Part shown: positions 24,911 to 33,098 of the stretch, piece after piece
Layout of the letters: every line of letters begins with the position of its first letter
Position numbering within the stretch: position 1 is the stretch's first letter
Assembly: GCA_902577875.1 (NCBI GenBank)
Contig: CACHAX010000004.1
Coordinates: 1 to 64,000 of the forward strand
Reading direction: 5' to 3'
Length of the DNA stretch: 64,000 nucleotides
Origin: an uncultured Pelagibacteraceae bacterium
GTDB taxonomy: Bacteria; Pseudomonadota; Alphaproteobacteria; Pelagibacterales; Pelagibacteraceae
The notes under the pieces: generated by a model
Told to the model about the DNA's origin: nothing
Seen by the model: only the letters and a program-made list of their open reading frames with translations
Databases searched by the model: none
Translations under genes and position numbers: made by a program

Positions 24911-25889
24911 AACTATTTTTTAATGTACATACCGCTAAACTAAATCTTAATGATCTATTCCATTTTAAGATTAGCTTATAATTATTAAAAATAATATATG
25001 CAGGTTTAAGTTTATTTGCGTTTTCAACTATTTCAGCATCTGGAGTAACTATTGCAGCTATCAAATTGTCATATTTATCCAAAAAAGATGAATTTTTTAT
25101 GTAATTTTTTAAATATTTCACTTTTCTCTCATTTTTAATTTTTTTTGCTGATGTATTTAAATATTTATCAGGAATATTTTCATTAAGATTAATTCTATAA
25201 AAACATGGTGTATTATCATTCCATCCAAGATTACTTAAATAGTTGGCTGCAGATGCAAAAGAATCTTCAATATTTTTTAGATCAATTGATCCATCTTTAT
25301 TATAGTCAATGGCATGATTTTTAATTGTGGATGGCATAAATTGAAAATTACCAAATGCACCTGCCCAAGATCCAAATAATGTGCTTGGATCTATAATTTT
25401 TGCGTCTACTAATTTTAAAAGAGTGATTAATTCTTTTGTAAAAAATTCACTTCTTCTTTGATCGAAGCTTAATGTTGCAAGTGAAGAAATAATATCCATT
25501 TTGCCTAAATAGTTTCCAAAATTAGTTTCAATTCCCATAAGAGCTAATAACAAATTTTTATCTACTTTGTATTCAGAAGATACTTTATTAATAATATTAT
25601 TTTCTTTATTTAATATAATTTTTCCTAATTTTACTTTTTTTGACGATGTTCTTTTTGAAATATATGTCTTTGTGTCTTCATAAAATTCTGGTTGGTATCT
25701 GTCATACTTTATTACATCAGGTAAAAACTTTGTTTTATCTATTAAATTATTAACTGTTGATTTACTAATACCTTCATTAATTGCTCTTTTTTTAAATTTA
25801 ATTTTCCAATTGTTAAAATCATCAGCGATTAGAGTTGAGGAATTTAAAATAATTAATATTGATATGATAAATAATTTAATTTTTTTCAT
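24894..25889 (-). CDS. mltB: Lytic murein transglycosylase (MltB family)
   Basis: 331 residues with a signal peptide (LFIISILIILNSSTLIA). It cleaves the MurNAc-GlcNAc bond and forms anhydro-MurNAc. The catalytic Glu is in LLALMGIETNFGNYLG (about residue 119), followed by the AFGNFQFMPSTIKNHAIDYNKDGSIDL segment and FASAANYLSNLGWN, all hallmarks of the MltB/SLT-2 family. No lipobox is visible, so the protein is probably soluble in the periplasm. It overlaps the RlpA-like gene by 17 bp and the RarD-like gene by 14 bp. Confidence 0.92.
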   Translation of the reverse strand: MKKIKLFIISILIILNSSTLIADDFNNWKIKFKKRAINEGISKSTVNNLIDKTKFLPDVIKYDRYQPEFYEDTKTYISKRTSSKKVKLGKIILNKENNIINKVSSEYKVDKNLLLALMGIETNFGNYLGKMDIISSLATLSFDQRRSEFFTKELITLLKLVDAKIIDPSTLFGSWAGAFGNFQFMPSTIKNHAIDYNKDGSIDLKNIEDSFASAANYLSNLGWNDNTPCFYRINLNENIPDKYLNTSAKKIKNERKVKYLKNYIKNSSFLDKYDNLIAAIVTPDAEIVENANKLKPAYIIFNNYKLILKWNRSLRFSLAVCTLKNSFENET

Positions 25890-26760
25890 ACAAATCTTTT
25901 AAGTATATCGATACAGCAATCCATATCAAAATAAAGCTGATTAATTTGTGTATATCTAATTCCTCATTATATAAGAAATAACCCAACAAGAATTGCAAAG
26001 TTGGAGTTATATAAAAAACCATACCCGTTGGACCTAAACCACATAATTCAACACCTCTAACATATAAATATAAAGGAATCACGGTCATAGGGCCTGCCAG
26101 CATGAATATTAACATTAGTTTTACATTCGATATATCAAAATCATTTAAATCATTTTGTACAATTAAATAAAAAGCAAATATTACCGCTGGAAAAATAAAT
26201 AAACTTTCAACTAATAAACCAATATCTGTGTCTACATCAATTTTTTTTCTTACTAAATTATAAAAACTCCAACTTAAAGCTACTATTAATCCAACCCATG
26301 GTATTGATTGGAAACTAGATATTACTAAATACAAAATTGATATAGTTACGATTAAAAGTGAAATTTTAGTTTTGAAACTTAATTCCTCTTTTAAAAAAAA
26401 ATAACCTAAAAAAACACTTATTATAGGCATTATAAAATATCCAAAACTAGCATCTATAACTTGATCATTCCCTATTGCATAAATCCAAACAGCCCAATTT
26501 GTAAAAATTAATAATCCAGACAAAAAAAGCATCATAATTTTTTTTTTATCTTTAAAAACTGAGCTAAATTTTTTCCACTTTGATAAAATGATTGTTGTTA
26601 AAATTAGCATAACAGTTGTCCATGCACTTCGATGTAAGACAACTTCAATATGACCAGCAAAAGCAATATATTTAAAATATATAACTCCAATAAAACCCCA
26701 CCAGAAAGAACCAAATGCTGTTAAAATTATACCTTTATTAAATTGATTTTTGCTTAACAT
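25876..26760 (-). CDS. rarD: RarD-type EamA-family permease
   Basis: 294 residues from ATG 26760; the ORF track begins four codons earlier at a TTG. About ten membrane helices. The N-terminus NKGIILTAFGSFWWGFIGVIYFKYIA with HIEVVLHRSAW (RarD 'E.l.hR..ws') and FFLKEELSFK, and the ending AGPMTVIPLYLYVRGVELCGLGPTGMVFYITPTLQFLLGYFLYNEEL, match the RarD (chloramphenicol-sensitive) branch of the DMT superfamily. Substrate unknown. First gene of the minus-strand cell-wall/tmk/metG run; its start is about 60 bp from tRNA-Ser, which is divergent. Confidence 0.82.
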   Translation of the reverse strand: MLSKNQFNKGIILTAFGSFWWGFIGVIYFKYIAFAGHIEVVLHRSAWTTVMLILTTIILSKWKKFSSVFKDKKKIMMLFLSGLLIFTNWAVWIYAIGNDQVIDASFGYFIMPIISVFLGYFFLKEELSFKTKISLLIVTISILYLVISSFQSIPWVGLIVALSWSFYNLVRKKIDVDTDIGLLVESLFIFPAVIFAFYLIVQNDLNDFDISNVKLMLIFMLAGPMTVIPLYLYVRGVELCGLGPTGMVFYITPTLQFLLGYFLYNEELDIHKLISFILIWIAVSIYLKDLYEKN

Positions 26761-26820
26761 TATATTGATCAATTAAACTATTTTGTTTATGAAATATAGA
26801 ATTTTAATTATTAGAAATTA

Positions 26821-26910
26821 GGAGAGATGGCTGAGCGGTTGAAAGCACCGGTCTTGAAAACCGGCAAAGGGGCAACTCTTTCCTGGGTTCGAATCCCAGT
26901 CTCTCCGCCA
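26821..26910 (+). tRNA. tRNA-Ser (UGA)
   Basis: A 90-nt class II tRNA. The acceptor GGAGAGA pairs with TCTCTCC, with discriminator G and encoded CCA. The anticodon stem CCGGT/ACCGG has loop CTTGAAA, giving UGA. A long variable arm (CAAAGGGGCAACTCTTT) and T arm CTGGGTTCGAATCCCAG are present. Its 3' CCA touches the stop of the oppositely transcribed sdhE. Confidence 0.97.
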
Positions 26911-27171
26911 CTAATATTTTTTTTTAAATTCTATAAGTTTTTGTAAGATGATTTTATCTTCAAAATCTTTTGAATTTTTACCTAAACTTAAGTTGGCTAA
27001 TGTTTCGTCATCAAAATTAATTAACCTATCTAAAGAAACTAATTCTTTATTATTGAGATTGTCAATAATTGAATTAACAAATTTAGAAACAAAGATATCC
27101 ATTTCTTTAGTTCCACGATATTGAGCTCTGTATAAAATTTTATTAATTAAATTTTGTTTATTTGAATCCAT
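26911..27171 (-). CDS. sdhE: Succinate dehydrogenase flavinylation factor SdhE
   Basis: 86 residues, the usual size (about 85-95). The family signature is YRAQYRGTKEMDIFVSKFV (RGxxExD, the motif that contacts the flavoprotein), with NFDDETLANL later corresponding to the conserved 'D.dl..w'. SdhE helps attach FAD covalently to SdhA. The order sdhE-recG-DUF502 around this point is conserved in alphaproteobacteria, here with sdhE divergent from recG and only 26 bp between start codons. Its 3' end touches tRNA-Ser. Confidence 0.88.
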   Translation of the reverse strand: MDSNKQNLINKILYRAQYRGTKEMDIFVSKFVNSIIDNLNNKELVSLDRLINFDDETLANLSLGKNSKDFEDKIILQKLIEFKKKY

Positions 27172-27197
27172 TAATTAAATCTTTATATATATAAATC

Positions 27198-29237
27198 ATG
27201 AATGATCACGACTATTTATTATCAAATATTCAGAATATTAAAGGTATAGGGAAAAAAACAAGCCAATTATTTAAAAGAAAAAATATAAATACAATTTTTG
27301 ATTTATTGTGGCATTTACCCACAAGTAAAATTGAAAATTCAAAAATAACAAATGTTGGTGATATACAGATAGGTAAGTTACAAACGATTAAATTAACACC
27401 ACTAAAATATAATTTTCCTAGAATAAGAAGATTGCCCAATAGAGTTGTGTGTCAAAGTAAAGATATAAAAATAGATTGCGTTTTTTTTAATTCATATGAA
27501 GGATATATAAAAAAAATCTTACCATTAAATACTGAAATAATAATAAGTGGAAAAATTAATTTTTTTAGAAATAAATATCAAATCACTAATCCTACTCAGG
27601 TTAAAGAAAGTAATGAAAATATCTTGGAGACTCAAAATAAATATAGTCTTACAGATGGTCTTACTATCAATAAATACAATATTATAATTAATGAAGTTTT
27701 AAAGGAATTACCAGATTTAGATGAGTGGTTAAATGACGATATAAAGAAAAAATTTAATAATATTAAGTGGAAAGACGCAATCTTAAAAATTCACAGTCTT
27801 GATACTAAAGAAATTTTAAAATCTAAGTATTATAAACGTTTAGTTTTTGACGAATTGTTTGCTCATTTTTTATTATCCTCAAAAATAAGAACAAAAATAA
27901 AAAAAATAAAGAAATCACAAAAAATTTTTAAAGATTGTAAGGAAAAATTGATACAAGATTTAAATTTTAAATTAACAAATGATCAAGAAGCAGCAATAAA
28001 ATTTATAAACGAAGATCTTAAATCAAAAAGTAGAATGTTTAGACTTTTACAAGGAGATGTTGGATCTGGTAAAACAATTGTATCAATGATAGCAGCGGTA
28101 AATTGTATAAATGCTGGATATCAAACAAGCTTTATGGTGCCTACTGAAATTCTAGCAAAGCAACATTTTTCTTTTGCTAAAAAATATCTACCGAAAAATG
28201 TAAAAATTGAAATGTTAACAGGTAAGTCAAAATATTCTGATAGAAAGAAAATTTTAGAAAATCTAAAACTTGGTAAAATAGACTTTCTGATAGGAACACA
28301 TGCGTTATTCCAAAAAAAAGTTGAATATAATAAATTGGGTTTAATAATTATTGATGAACAACATAAGTTTGGTGTTCGTCAGCGTAAAGAGTTATCAGAA
28401 AAAGGTGGAAATAACTGCGATGTTCTAGTCATGTCTGCAACTCCAATACCAAGAACAATGATGATGACGGTTTATGGTGATATGGATTTAACCTTAATTA
28501 AAGAAAAACCAAAAAATAGAAAAAAAATAGTCACTTACAGCAAGTTAGAAGGTAAAATATCTGAAATAATTAGATTTGTTAAAAAAGAAATTTCTAATAA
28601 AAATCAAATTTTCTGGGTTTGTCCTTTGATAGAAGAGTCAAAAAAAGTTGAACAACAATCTGTTGTAAATAAATTTAAGTATTTAGAAAAATATTTTAAG
28701 AATAGAATTGGGTTAATTCATGGTTCACTTGATAAGGATGAAAGGAACAAAATTTTAAATAATTTCTTAGATAGAAAGTTGGATATATTGGTTTCAACCA
28801 CTGTTATTGAGGTTGGAATTGATTTTCCTAATGCTAACGTAATTGTTATTGAAAATGCTGATAAGTATGGTTTATCCCAATTACATCAGTTACGAGGTCG
28901 TGTCGGACGTGGTAGTAAACAATCTTACTGTATATTGATGTTTAAATCCTCACTAAGTGAAAATGCAAAAAAAAGAATTAACATTCTCAAAAGTTCAGAT
29001 GACGGTTTTATAATTTCTGAGGAAGACATGAAATTACGTGGATATGGAGATTTGTTAGGATTTAAGCAAAGTGGAATTAAAAATTTTAGATTAGCTGATC
29101 CCATATTAAATGAAGATTTATTCTTACTTGCTGAGGCAGAAGTAAAAAAATTAGAGATGAAAGGTGATAATTTCAGTAAATATAATAAATTATTAAAATT
29201 ATACGATCGAGCCTCAATAATTAACGAAATTTCTTAA
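27198..29237 (+). CDS. recG: ATP-dependent DNA helicase RecG
   Basis: 679 residues. It remodels stalled replication forks and Holliday junctions. An N-terminal wedge/OB domain (about 1-190; IKGIGKKTSQLFKRKNI) precedes the SF2 helicase core: RLLQGDVGSGKTIVSM (Walker A), IIDEQHKFGVRQR (DExH-type DEQH), VMSATPIPRTMMMTVYGD (motif III), STTVIEVGIDFPNANVIVIENADKYGLSQLHQLRGRVGRG (motifs V-VI) and the RecG-specific ending LRGYGDLLGFKQSG. Length fits the family (about 690). Divergent start with sdhE; a second in-frame ATG lies four bases on in another frame only. It overlaps the DUF502 gene by 4 bp, tail to tail. Confidence 0.96.
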   Translation: MNDHDYLLSNIQNIKGIGKKTSQLFKRKNINTIFDLLWHLPTSKIENSKITNVGDIQIGKLQTIKLTPLKYNFPRIRRLPNRVVCQSKDIKIDCVFFNSYEGYIKKILPLNTEIIISGKINFFRNKYQITNPTQVKESNENILETQNKYSLTDGLTINKYNIIINEVLKELPDLDEWLNDDIKKKFNNIKWKDAILKIHSLDTKEILKSKYYKRLVFDELFAHFLLSSKIRTKIKKIKKSQKIFKDCKEKLIQDLNFKLTNDQEAAIKFINEDLKSKSRMFRLLQGDVGSGKTIVSMIAAVNCINAGYQTSFMVPTEILAKQHFSFAKKYLPKNVKIEMLTGKSKYSDRKKILENLKLGKIDFLIGTHALFQKKVEYNKLGLIIIDEQHKFGVRQRKELSEKGGNNCDVLVMSATPIPRTMMMTVYGDMDLTLIKEKPKNRKKIVTYSKLEGKISEIIRFVKKEISNKNQIFWVCPLIEESKKVEQQSVVNKFKYLEKYFKNRIGLIHGSLDKDERNKILNNFLDRKLDILVSTTVIEVGIDFPNANVIVIENADKYGLSQLHQLRGRVGRGSKQSYCILMFKSSLSENAKKRINILKSSDDGFIISEEDMKLRGYGDLLGFKQSGIKNFRLADPILNEDLFLLAEAEVKKLEMKGDNFSKYNKLLKLYDRASIINEIS

Positions 29238-29857
29238 ATTTTTTTTGGATCTGAAGTACCAGCTGAAACAATAAATTTAGACGCTTCTTCAAAAGTCATA
29301 TCTAAATAAATAACTTCATCTTTGGGAAACATTAATAAAAATCCACTTGTAGGATTTGGTGTTGTTGGAACAAATACATTAATAAGATTAGTATTTGTTT
29401 TTTTTGATATTTCACCATCGTTTTCTCTGGTCGCAAACCCTACTGCCCAACTACCTTTTCTCGGATACTCAACTAAGACTACACTTTTCTTTGATCCTTT
29501 TTTTGGTGCTAATGTTTCAGTCATTTGGCCAATTGCTGAATAAATTGTTCTAAGAATTGGTATTCTTTTTAATATATCATTAAATATTTTAAGTATTTTT
29601 TTTCCAATAAATGAAAGAGATAAACTTCCAATTATTGTAATAAAAATTATAGCTAATAATATTTCCAAACCTGGTATTGCAAAAGGCAAGTAACTATTTG
29701 GATTTAATTCGTTTGGTATTAATTTTGAAGATATAGATATAAAAAATCTAGTTAAATATAATGTGATACCTATTGGAACAAGAACAACTATTCCTGCTAT
29801 AAAATAGTTTCTAAGTCTTCCAAGGATTGAAATGCCTCTTCTCTTTAATTTTGCCAT
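29234..29857 (-). CDS. DUF502-family membrane protein
   Basis: 207 residues. Two membrane segments: about 14-34 (YFIAGIVVLVPIGITLYLT) and about 56-80 (IPGLEILLAIIFITIIGSLSLSFIG). Then comes a conserved soluble region: PILRTIYSAIGQMTETLAP, KKSVVLVEYPRKGSWAVGFATRE, NVFVPTTPNPTSGFLLMFPKDEVIYLDMTFEEASKFIVSAG. The last motifs are typical of DUF502 proteins, present in many bacteria and in plants (LCV-like). Function unknown. It follows recG in alphaproteobacteria, but is transcribed convergently here. Confidence 0.85.
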   Translation of the reverse strand: MAKLKRRGISILGRLRNYFIAGIVVLVPIGITLYLTRFFISISSKLIPNELNPNSYLPFAIPGLEILLAIIFITIIGSLSLSFIGKKILKIFNDILKRIPILRTIYSAIGQMTETLAPKKGSKKSVVLVEYPRKGSWAVGFATRENDGEISKKTNTNLINVFVPTTPNPTSGFLLMFPKDEVIYLDMTFEEASKFIVSAGTSDPKKI

Positions 29858-29860
29858 AAA

Positions 29861-29938
29861 TTAACTGTAACTTGCATATAAAACAAATACGACTGCCAGT
29901 ACAAATAGTACTATTAAAATTTTGTTATTAAGTATCAT
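29861..29938 (-). CDS. Tiny single-helix membrane peptide (25 aa), possible
   Basis: Too short for the ORF track. ATG at 29938 encodes MILNNKILIVLFVLAVVFVLYASYS and stops 3 bp before the DUF502 ATG, in the same direction. It reads as a short polar start followed by one clean membrane helix and a Tyr-Ser end. Tight spacing to the next gene and an uninterrupted hydrophobic stretch argue for a real small protein or a translated leader. Against it: hydrophobic runs arise easily in T-rich DNA, and no ribosome site is obvious. Confidence 0.33.
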   Translation of the reverse strand: MILNNKILIVLFVLAVVFVLYASYS

Positions 29939-29980
29939 ATAAATTATTATAAAAAAGGTGTAATATATTAAGTAAAAAAA

Positions 29981-30802
29981 GTGAATAGAAGAAATTTCAT
30001 ACATTTATTTGGTTGTAGTTGCTTATCTTTTGGCCTATCTGCATGTGGTAGTGCACCGATAACAGATCGAAAACAACTAAAATTAATTCCCGAATCTAAC
30101 CTCAATGCGAAAGCTGCTCAATTATATGAAAAGGTAAAAGAGAAAGAAACTTTAAGTGATGATACCAAAACATTAAATCAAATAAAAGAAATTGGATCCA
30201 AAATTGAATATTCAATATCAGAATACTTTGACCGCAATAATATACCTGACCCAACTATAAATTTTGATTGGGAATATATACTTATTGATAAAAAAAAAGT
30301 TAAAAATGCTTGGTGTATGCCTGGAGGTAAAATAGCTGTTTATACAGGTCTATTAGATATAACTAAAAATGAAGATGGATTGGCAGCTGTAATGGGTCAT
30401 GAAATTGCGCATGCTGTTGCAAAACATTCAGTAGAAAGAGCAAGTAGAGGTGTTTTGTTAAATACTGGTACAGCTATTTTAGATATAGCCACTAAAGGTA
30501 AAGTATCTCAGATAAATAGAACCACAGGGATGAATGCTGTCGGTTTATTATCACAAATAGGAATTATGAATCCCTTCAATAGAAAGCAAGAGAGTGAAGC
30601 TGATTATCTTGGTTTGATATTTGCATCATTATCTGGTTATGACATTAGGGAAACAATCAATGTTTGGGAAAGAATGAAAGAAGCTAAAAAAGGGAAAGAA
30701 CCACCAGAATTTATGTCTACTCACCCATCTTCAACAAATAGAATTAATAATATTACAAATTGGATAAACGAAATTATTATTAAATATCCGCCTATTGCTT
30801 AA
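29981..30802 (+). CDS. M48-family metallopeptidase lipoprotein
   Basis: 273 residues, GTG start. The N-terminus NRRNFIHLFGCSCLSFGLSACGSAP combines a twin-arginine-like RR and a lipobox LSAC (Cys about 22), so it is an envelope lipoprotein. The zinc site is MGHEIAHAVAKHSVERASRG (HExxH) with the third ligand in RKQESEADYLGLIFASLSGYD. It ends in the family MSTHPSSTNRINNI segment. This matches the LoiP/YcaL/YggG group of periplasmic M48 proteases, involved in envelope quality control. It stands alone between the tiny ORF and tRNA-Lys (tail to tail, 1 bp apart). Confidence 0.9.
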   Translation: MNRRNFIHLFGCSCLSFGLSACGSAPITDRKQLKLIPESNLNAKAAQLYEKVKEKETLSDDTKTLNQIKEIGSKIEYSISEYFDRNNIPDPTINFDWEYILIDKKKVKNAWCMPGGKIAVYTGLLDITKNEDGLAAVMGHEIAHAVAKHSVERASRGVLLNTGTAILDIATKGKVSQINRTTGMNAVGLLSQIGIMNPFNRKQESEADYLGLIFASLSGYDIRETINVWERMKEAKKGKEPPEFMSTHPSSTNRINNITNWINEIIIKYPPIA

Positions 30803-30803
30803 T

Positions 30804-30879
<76 letters not shown>

Positions 30880-30929
30880 CCAAGAAGCGTTTTTATATTG
30901 ATTTTTTTTTATTAATCAATGTTAAAAAT

Positions 30930-32042
30930 TTACAATTTATTGATGTACTTATCGTGAAATTGATCAAAAGTACCATGTTTTATATTGTCCCTGATGTTTC
31001 TCATTAAATCTTGATAAAAGTTGATGTTATTAAGGGTCAGAATCATTGAGGCCAACATTTCGTTAGTATTAAATAAATGATTTAAATAATTCTTAGAATA
31101 TTTATTTAAATTGAACTTTGTGACACTTCTGTCCAGTGGAGTATTATCATTTTTATATTTTGAGTTTCTAATTTGAATTTGTCCTTCCCATGTAAAAGCC
31201 AAACCAGTTCTCCCAGATCTCGTTGGCATTACACAGTCAAACATATCAACACCTCTCTTAACTGCACCGAGTATATCAGATGGAGTACCAACACCCATTA
31301 AATATCTTGGTTTTTCTTTAGGCATATGATCTTTTATTCCATCAAGAACATCAAACATTTCATCTTGTGTTTCCCCTACTGCCAATCCTCCTAGAGCATA
31401 TCCATTAAATCCAATATCGATAAGATTGTTTAAAGATTTGATTCTTAGATCATTAAATAATCCACCTTGTACAATTCCAAATAAACCTTTCTGTTCATTT
31501 ATTCCAAATGCATCTTTTGATCTTTTTGCCCACTCTGATGATAATTCCATTGATTTTTTAATTTTATCATAATCTTTAGTATTTTTAGGGCATTCATCCA
31601 TAACCATTACTATGTCTGAGTTCAAACCTTTTTGAATTCTTATGCTTTCTTCAGGGCTTAGAATAAAAGTTTTACCATCTATATGTGATTGAAAAATTGC
31701 ACCTTTATCTCTATCGATTTTATTTAATTTTGATAGAGACATAACTTGAAAACCACCTGAGTCCGTTAAAATTGGTAAATCACAATTCATGAATTCATGA
31801 AGTCCTCCAACACTTTCAATTCTTTCAACACCAGGCCTTATCATTAAATGATATGTATTTGATAAAATTATCTCACTACCTGTTTTTTTTATATCTTCTA
31901 AAAAAACACCTTTAACAGTTGCTTGAGTACCAACTGGCATAAATGCAGGAGTGTTTATATTGCCTCTATGGGTCTCTATTACTCCTACTCTTGCATAATT
32001 TTGAGTATGATGAACATTAAAATTGAAATCTTTTAATGACAT
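30930..32042 (-). CDS. tgt: Queuine tRNA-ribosyltransferase (Tgt), zinc-site residues lost
   Basis: 370 residues. It exchanges guanine-34 for preQ1 in tRNAs for Asp, Asn, His and Tyr. Visible are the catalytic LTDSGGFQVMSL (general acid/base Asp), GIVQGGLFNDLR, GYALGGLAVGE and GVDMFDCVMPTRSGRTGLAF (nucleophile Asp). The C-terminal zinc motif of the family (CxCxxC...His, in the 'CNFSRAYLHHL...NEILG..L.T.HN' region) reads VTKFNLNKYSKNYLNHLF...NEMLASMILTLNNINFYQ: the three Cys and the His are all replaced, though the surrounding fold residues are kept. It heads away from the cyclophilin-coaD-gyrA genes on the same strand. Confidence 0.94.
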   Translation of the reverse strand: MSLKDFNFNVHHTQNYARVGVIETHRGNINTPAFMPVGTQATVKGVFLEDIKKTGSEIILSNTYHLMIRPGVERIESVGGLHEFMNCDLPILTDSGGFQVMSLSKLNKIDRDKGAIFQSHIDGKTFILSPEESIRIQKGLNSDIVMVMDECPKNTKDYDKIKKSMELSSEWAKRSKDAFGINEQKGLFGIVQGGLFNDLRIKSLNNLIDIGFNGYALGGLAVGETQDEMFDVLDGIKDHMPKEKPRYLMGVGTPSDILGAVKRGVDMFDCVMPTRSGRTGLAFTWEGQIQIRNSKYKNDNTPLDRSVTKFNLNKYSKNYLNHLFNTNEMLASMILTLNNINFYQDLMRNIRDNIKHGTFDQFHDKYINKL

Positions 32043-32053
32043 TCATTATTTAA

Positions 32054-32611
32054 TTATTGAGATTTAAAACTAATAATTTTATCTGGATTTGAAACTGCTC
32101 CGTTATCACCGTCACCTTTTGTAATCATATCAACAAATTCCATTCCTTCTATTACTTTTCCAAAAACAGTATATTGTCTATCTAGGAAAGGTGCTGGTTT
32201 AAAACATATGAAAAATTGACTATTGGCGCTATTAGGATCTGAAGATCTTGCCATAGAAACAGTCCCTCTATCATGAGGAAGGTCATTAAATTCTTGATTT
32301 AAATCTGGTAAATCAGATCCACCAATACCTGCTCTTCTTAAATCGAAATCTTTAGAAGATGAATTTCCAAATTTTACATCACCTGTTTGTGCCATGAACC
32401 CATCAATAACTCTATGAAAAACAACATTATCATATTGTCCTGAATTTGCTAACTCTTGAATTCTTTTAACATGATTTGGGGCAACATCTGGATACATTTC
32501 AATTTTTACATCACCATCTTTTAATTTTAAAATCATTATATTCTCCTTTGCTATTAAATTTGTTGATAAAAAAATAAAAAAAATAATTAAAATATTTAAA
32601 AATTTATTCAT
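32054..32611 (-). CDS. Cyclophilin-type peptidyl-prolyl isomerase, periplasmic
   Basis: 185 residues with a signal peptide (LNILIIFFIFLSTNLIA). The cyclophilin core has VVFHRVIDGFMAQTGDV (catalytic Arg in FHRVI), DRGTVSMARSSDPNSANSQFFICFKPAPFLDRQYTVFGKVIEGMEFVDMI, and lacks inserts, like bacterial PpiA. It catalyses cis-trans proline isomerisation of exported proteins. It overlaps coaD by 8 bp. The coaD-ppi-(queA)-tgt arrangement is a common alphaproteobacterial cluster; queA is not between them here. Confidence 0.93.
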   Translation of the reverse strand: MNKFLNILIIFFIFLSTNLIAKENIMILKLKDGDVKIEMYPDVAPNHVKRIQELANSGQYDNVVFHRVIDGFMAQTGDVKFGNSSSKDFDLRRAGIGGSDLPDLNQEFNDLPHDRGTVSMARSSDPNSANSQFFICFKPAPFLDRQYTVFGKVIEGMEFVDMITKGDGDNGAVSNPDKIISFKSQ

Positions 32612-33098
32612 AAACCTCTTTCAATGATTTAATTGTACTTTTAGTTGTAAATTTTTTTAAATCACCATTATGTTGAGCGATTTCTTTAACAAATCTGGAT
32701 GATATTATTTGATTTTCAACATCTGACATTAAAAAAATCGTCTCAACTTGATTATTAAGCTTTCTATTCATTCCAGCAAGTTGAAATTCGTACTCAAAAT
32801 CAGAAACTGCTCTTAAGCCTCTTAGGATGATGTTTGATTTATATTTTTTACAAAGGTCTGTTGTTAAAGTATTAAATTTTATAACATCAACCTTATTCTT
32901 TTTAAATTTTAGATCTTTATAAAGGGCTCTCTTAACAATTTCTATTCTTTCATCTAATGAAAATAGAAAGTTTTTCTGATTTCCATCTGAAATACCTACA
33001 ATTACTTTATCTACTATCTTAAGTGATTTCTTAATGACATCTATATGGCCAAAAGTAATTGGATCAAAAGTTCCAGGATAGATAGCTATATTTTTCAT
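32604..33098 (-). CDS. coaD: Phosphopantetheine adenylyltransferase
   Basis: 164 residues (family about 160). It makes dephospho-CoA from phosphopantetheine and ATP. The nucleotidyltransferase motif is AIYPGTFDPITFGHIDVIKKS (T/HxGH, about 4-24), and ILRGLRAVSDFEYEFQLAGMNRKLN and SSRFVKEIAQHNGDL are diagnostic. It overlaps the gyrA stop by 1 bp and the cyclophilin by 8 bp, so the three are translationally linked. Confidence 0.95.
   Translation of the reverse strand: MKNIAIYPGTFDPITFGHIDVIKKSLKIVDKVIVGISDGNQKNFLFSLDERIEIVKRALYKDLKFKKNKVDVIKFNTLTTDLCKKYKSNIILRGLRAVSDFEYEFQLAGMNRKLNNQVETIFLMSDVENQIISSRFVKEIAQHNGDLKKFTTKSTIKSLKEVYE

Noticed and set aside
30897-30920. ATTGATT...AATCAAT inverted repeat between tgt and tRNA-Lys
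   Set aside because: 7-bp AT-only stem with 10-nt loop and no T-run on the transcribed strand; not convincing as terminator.
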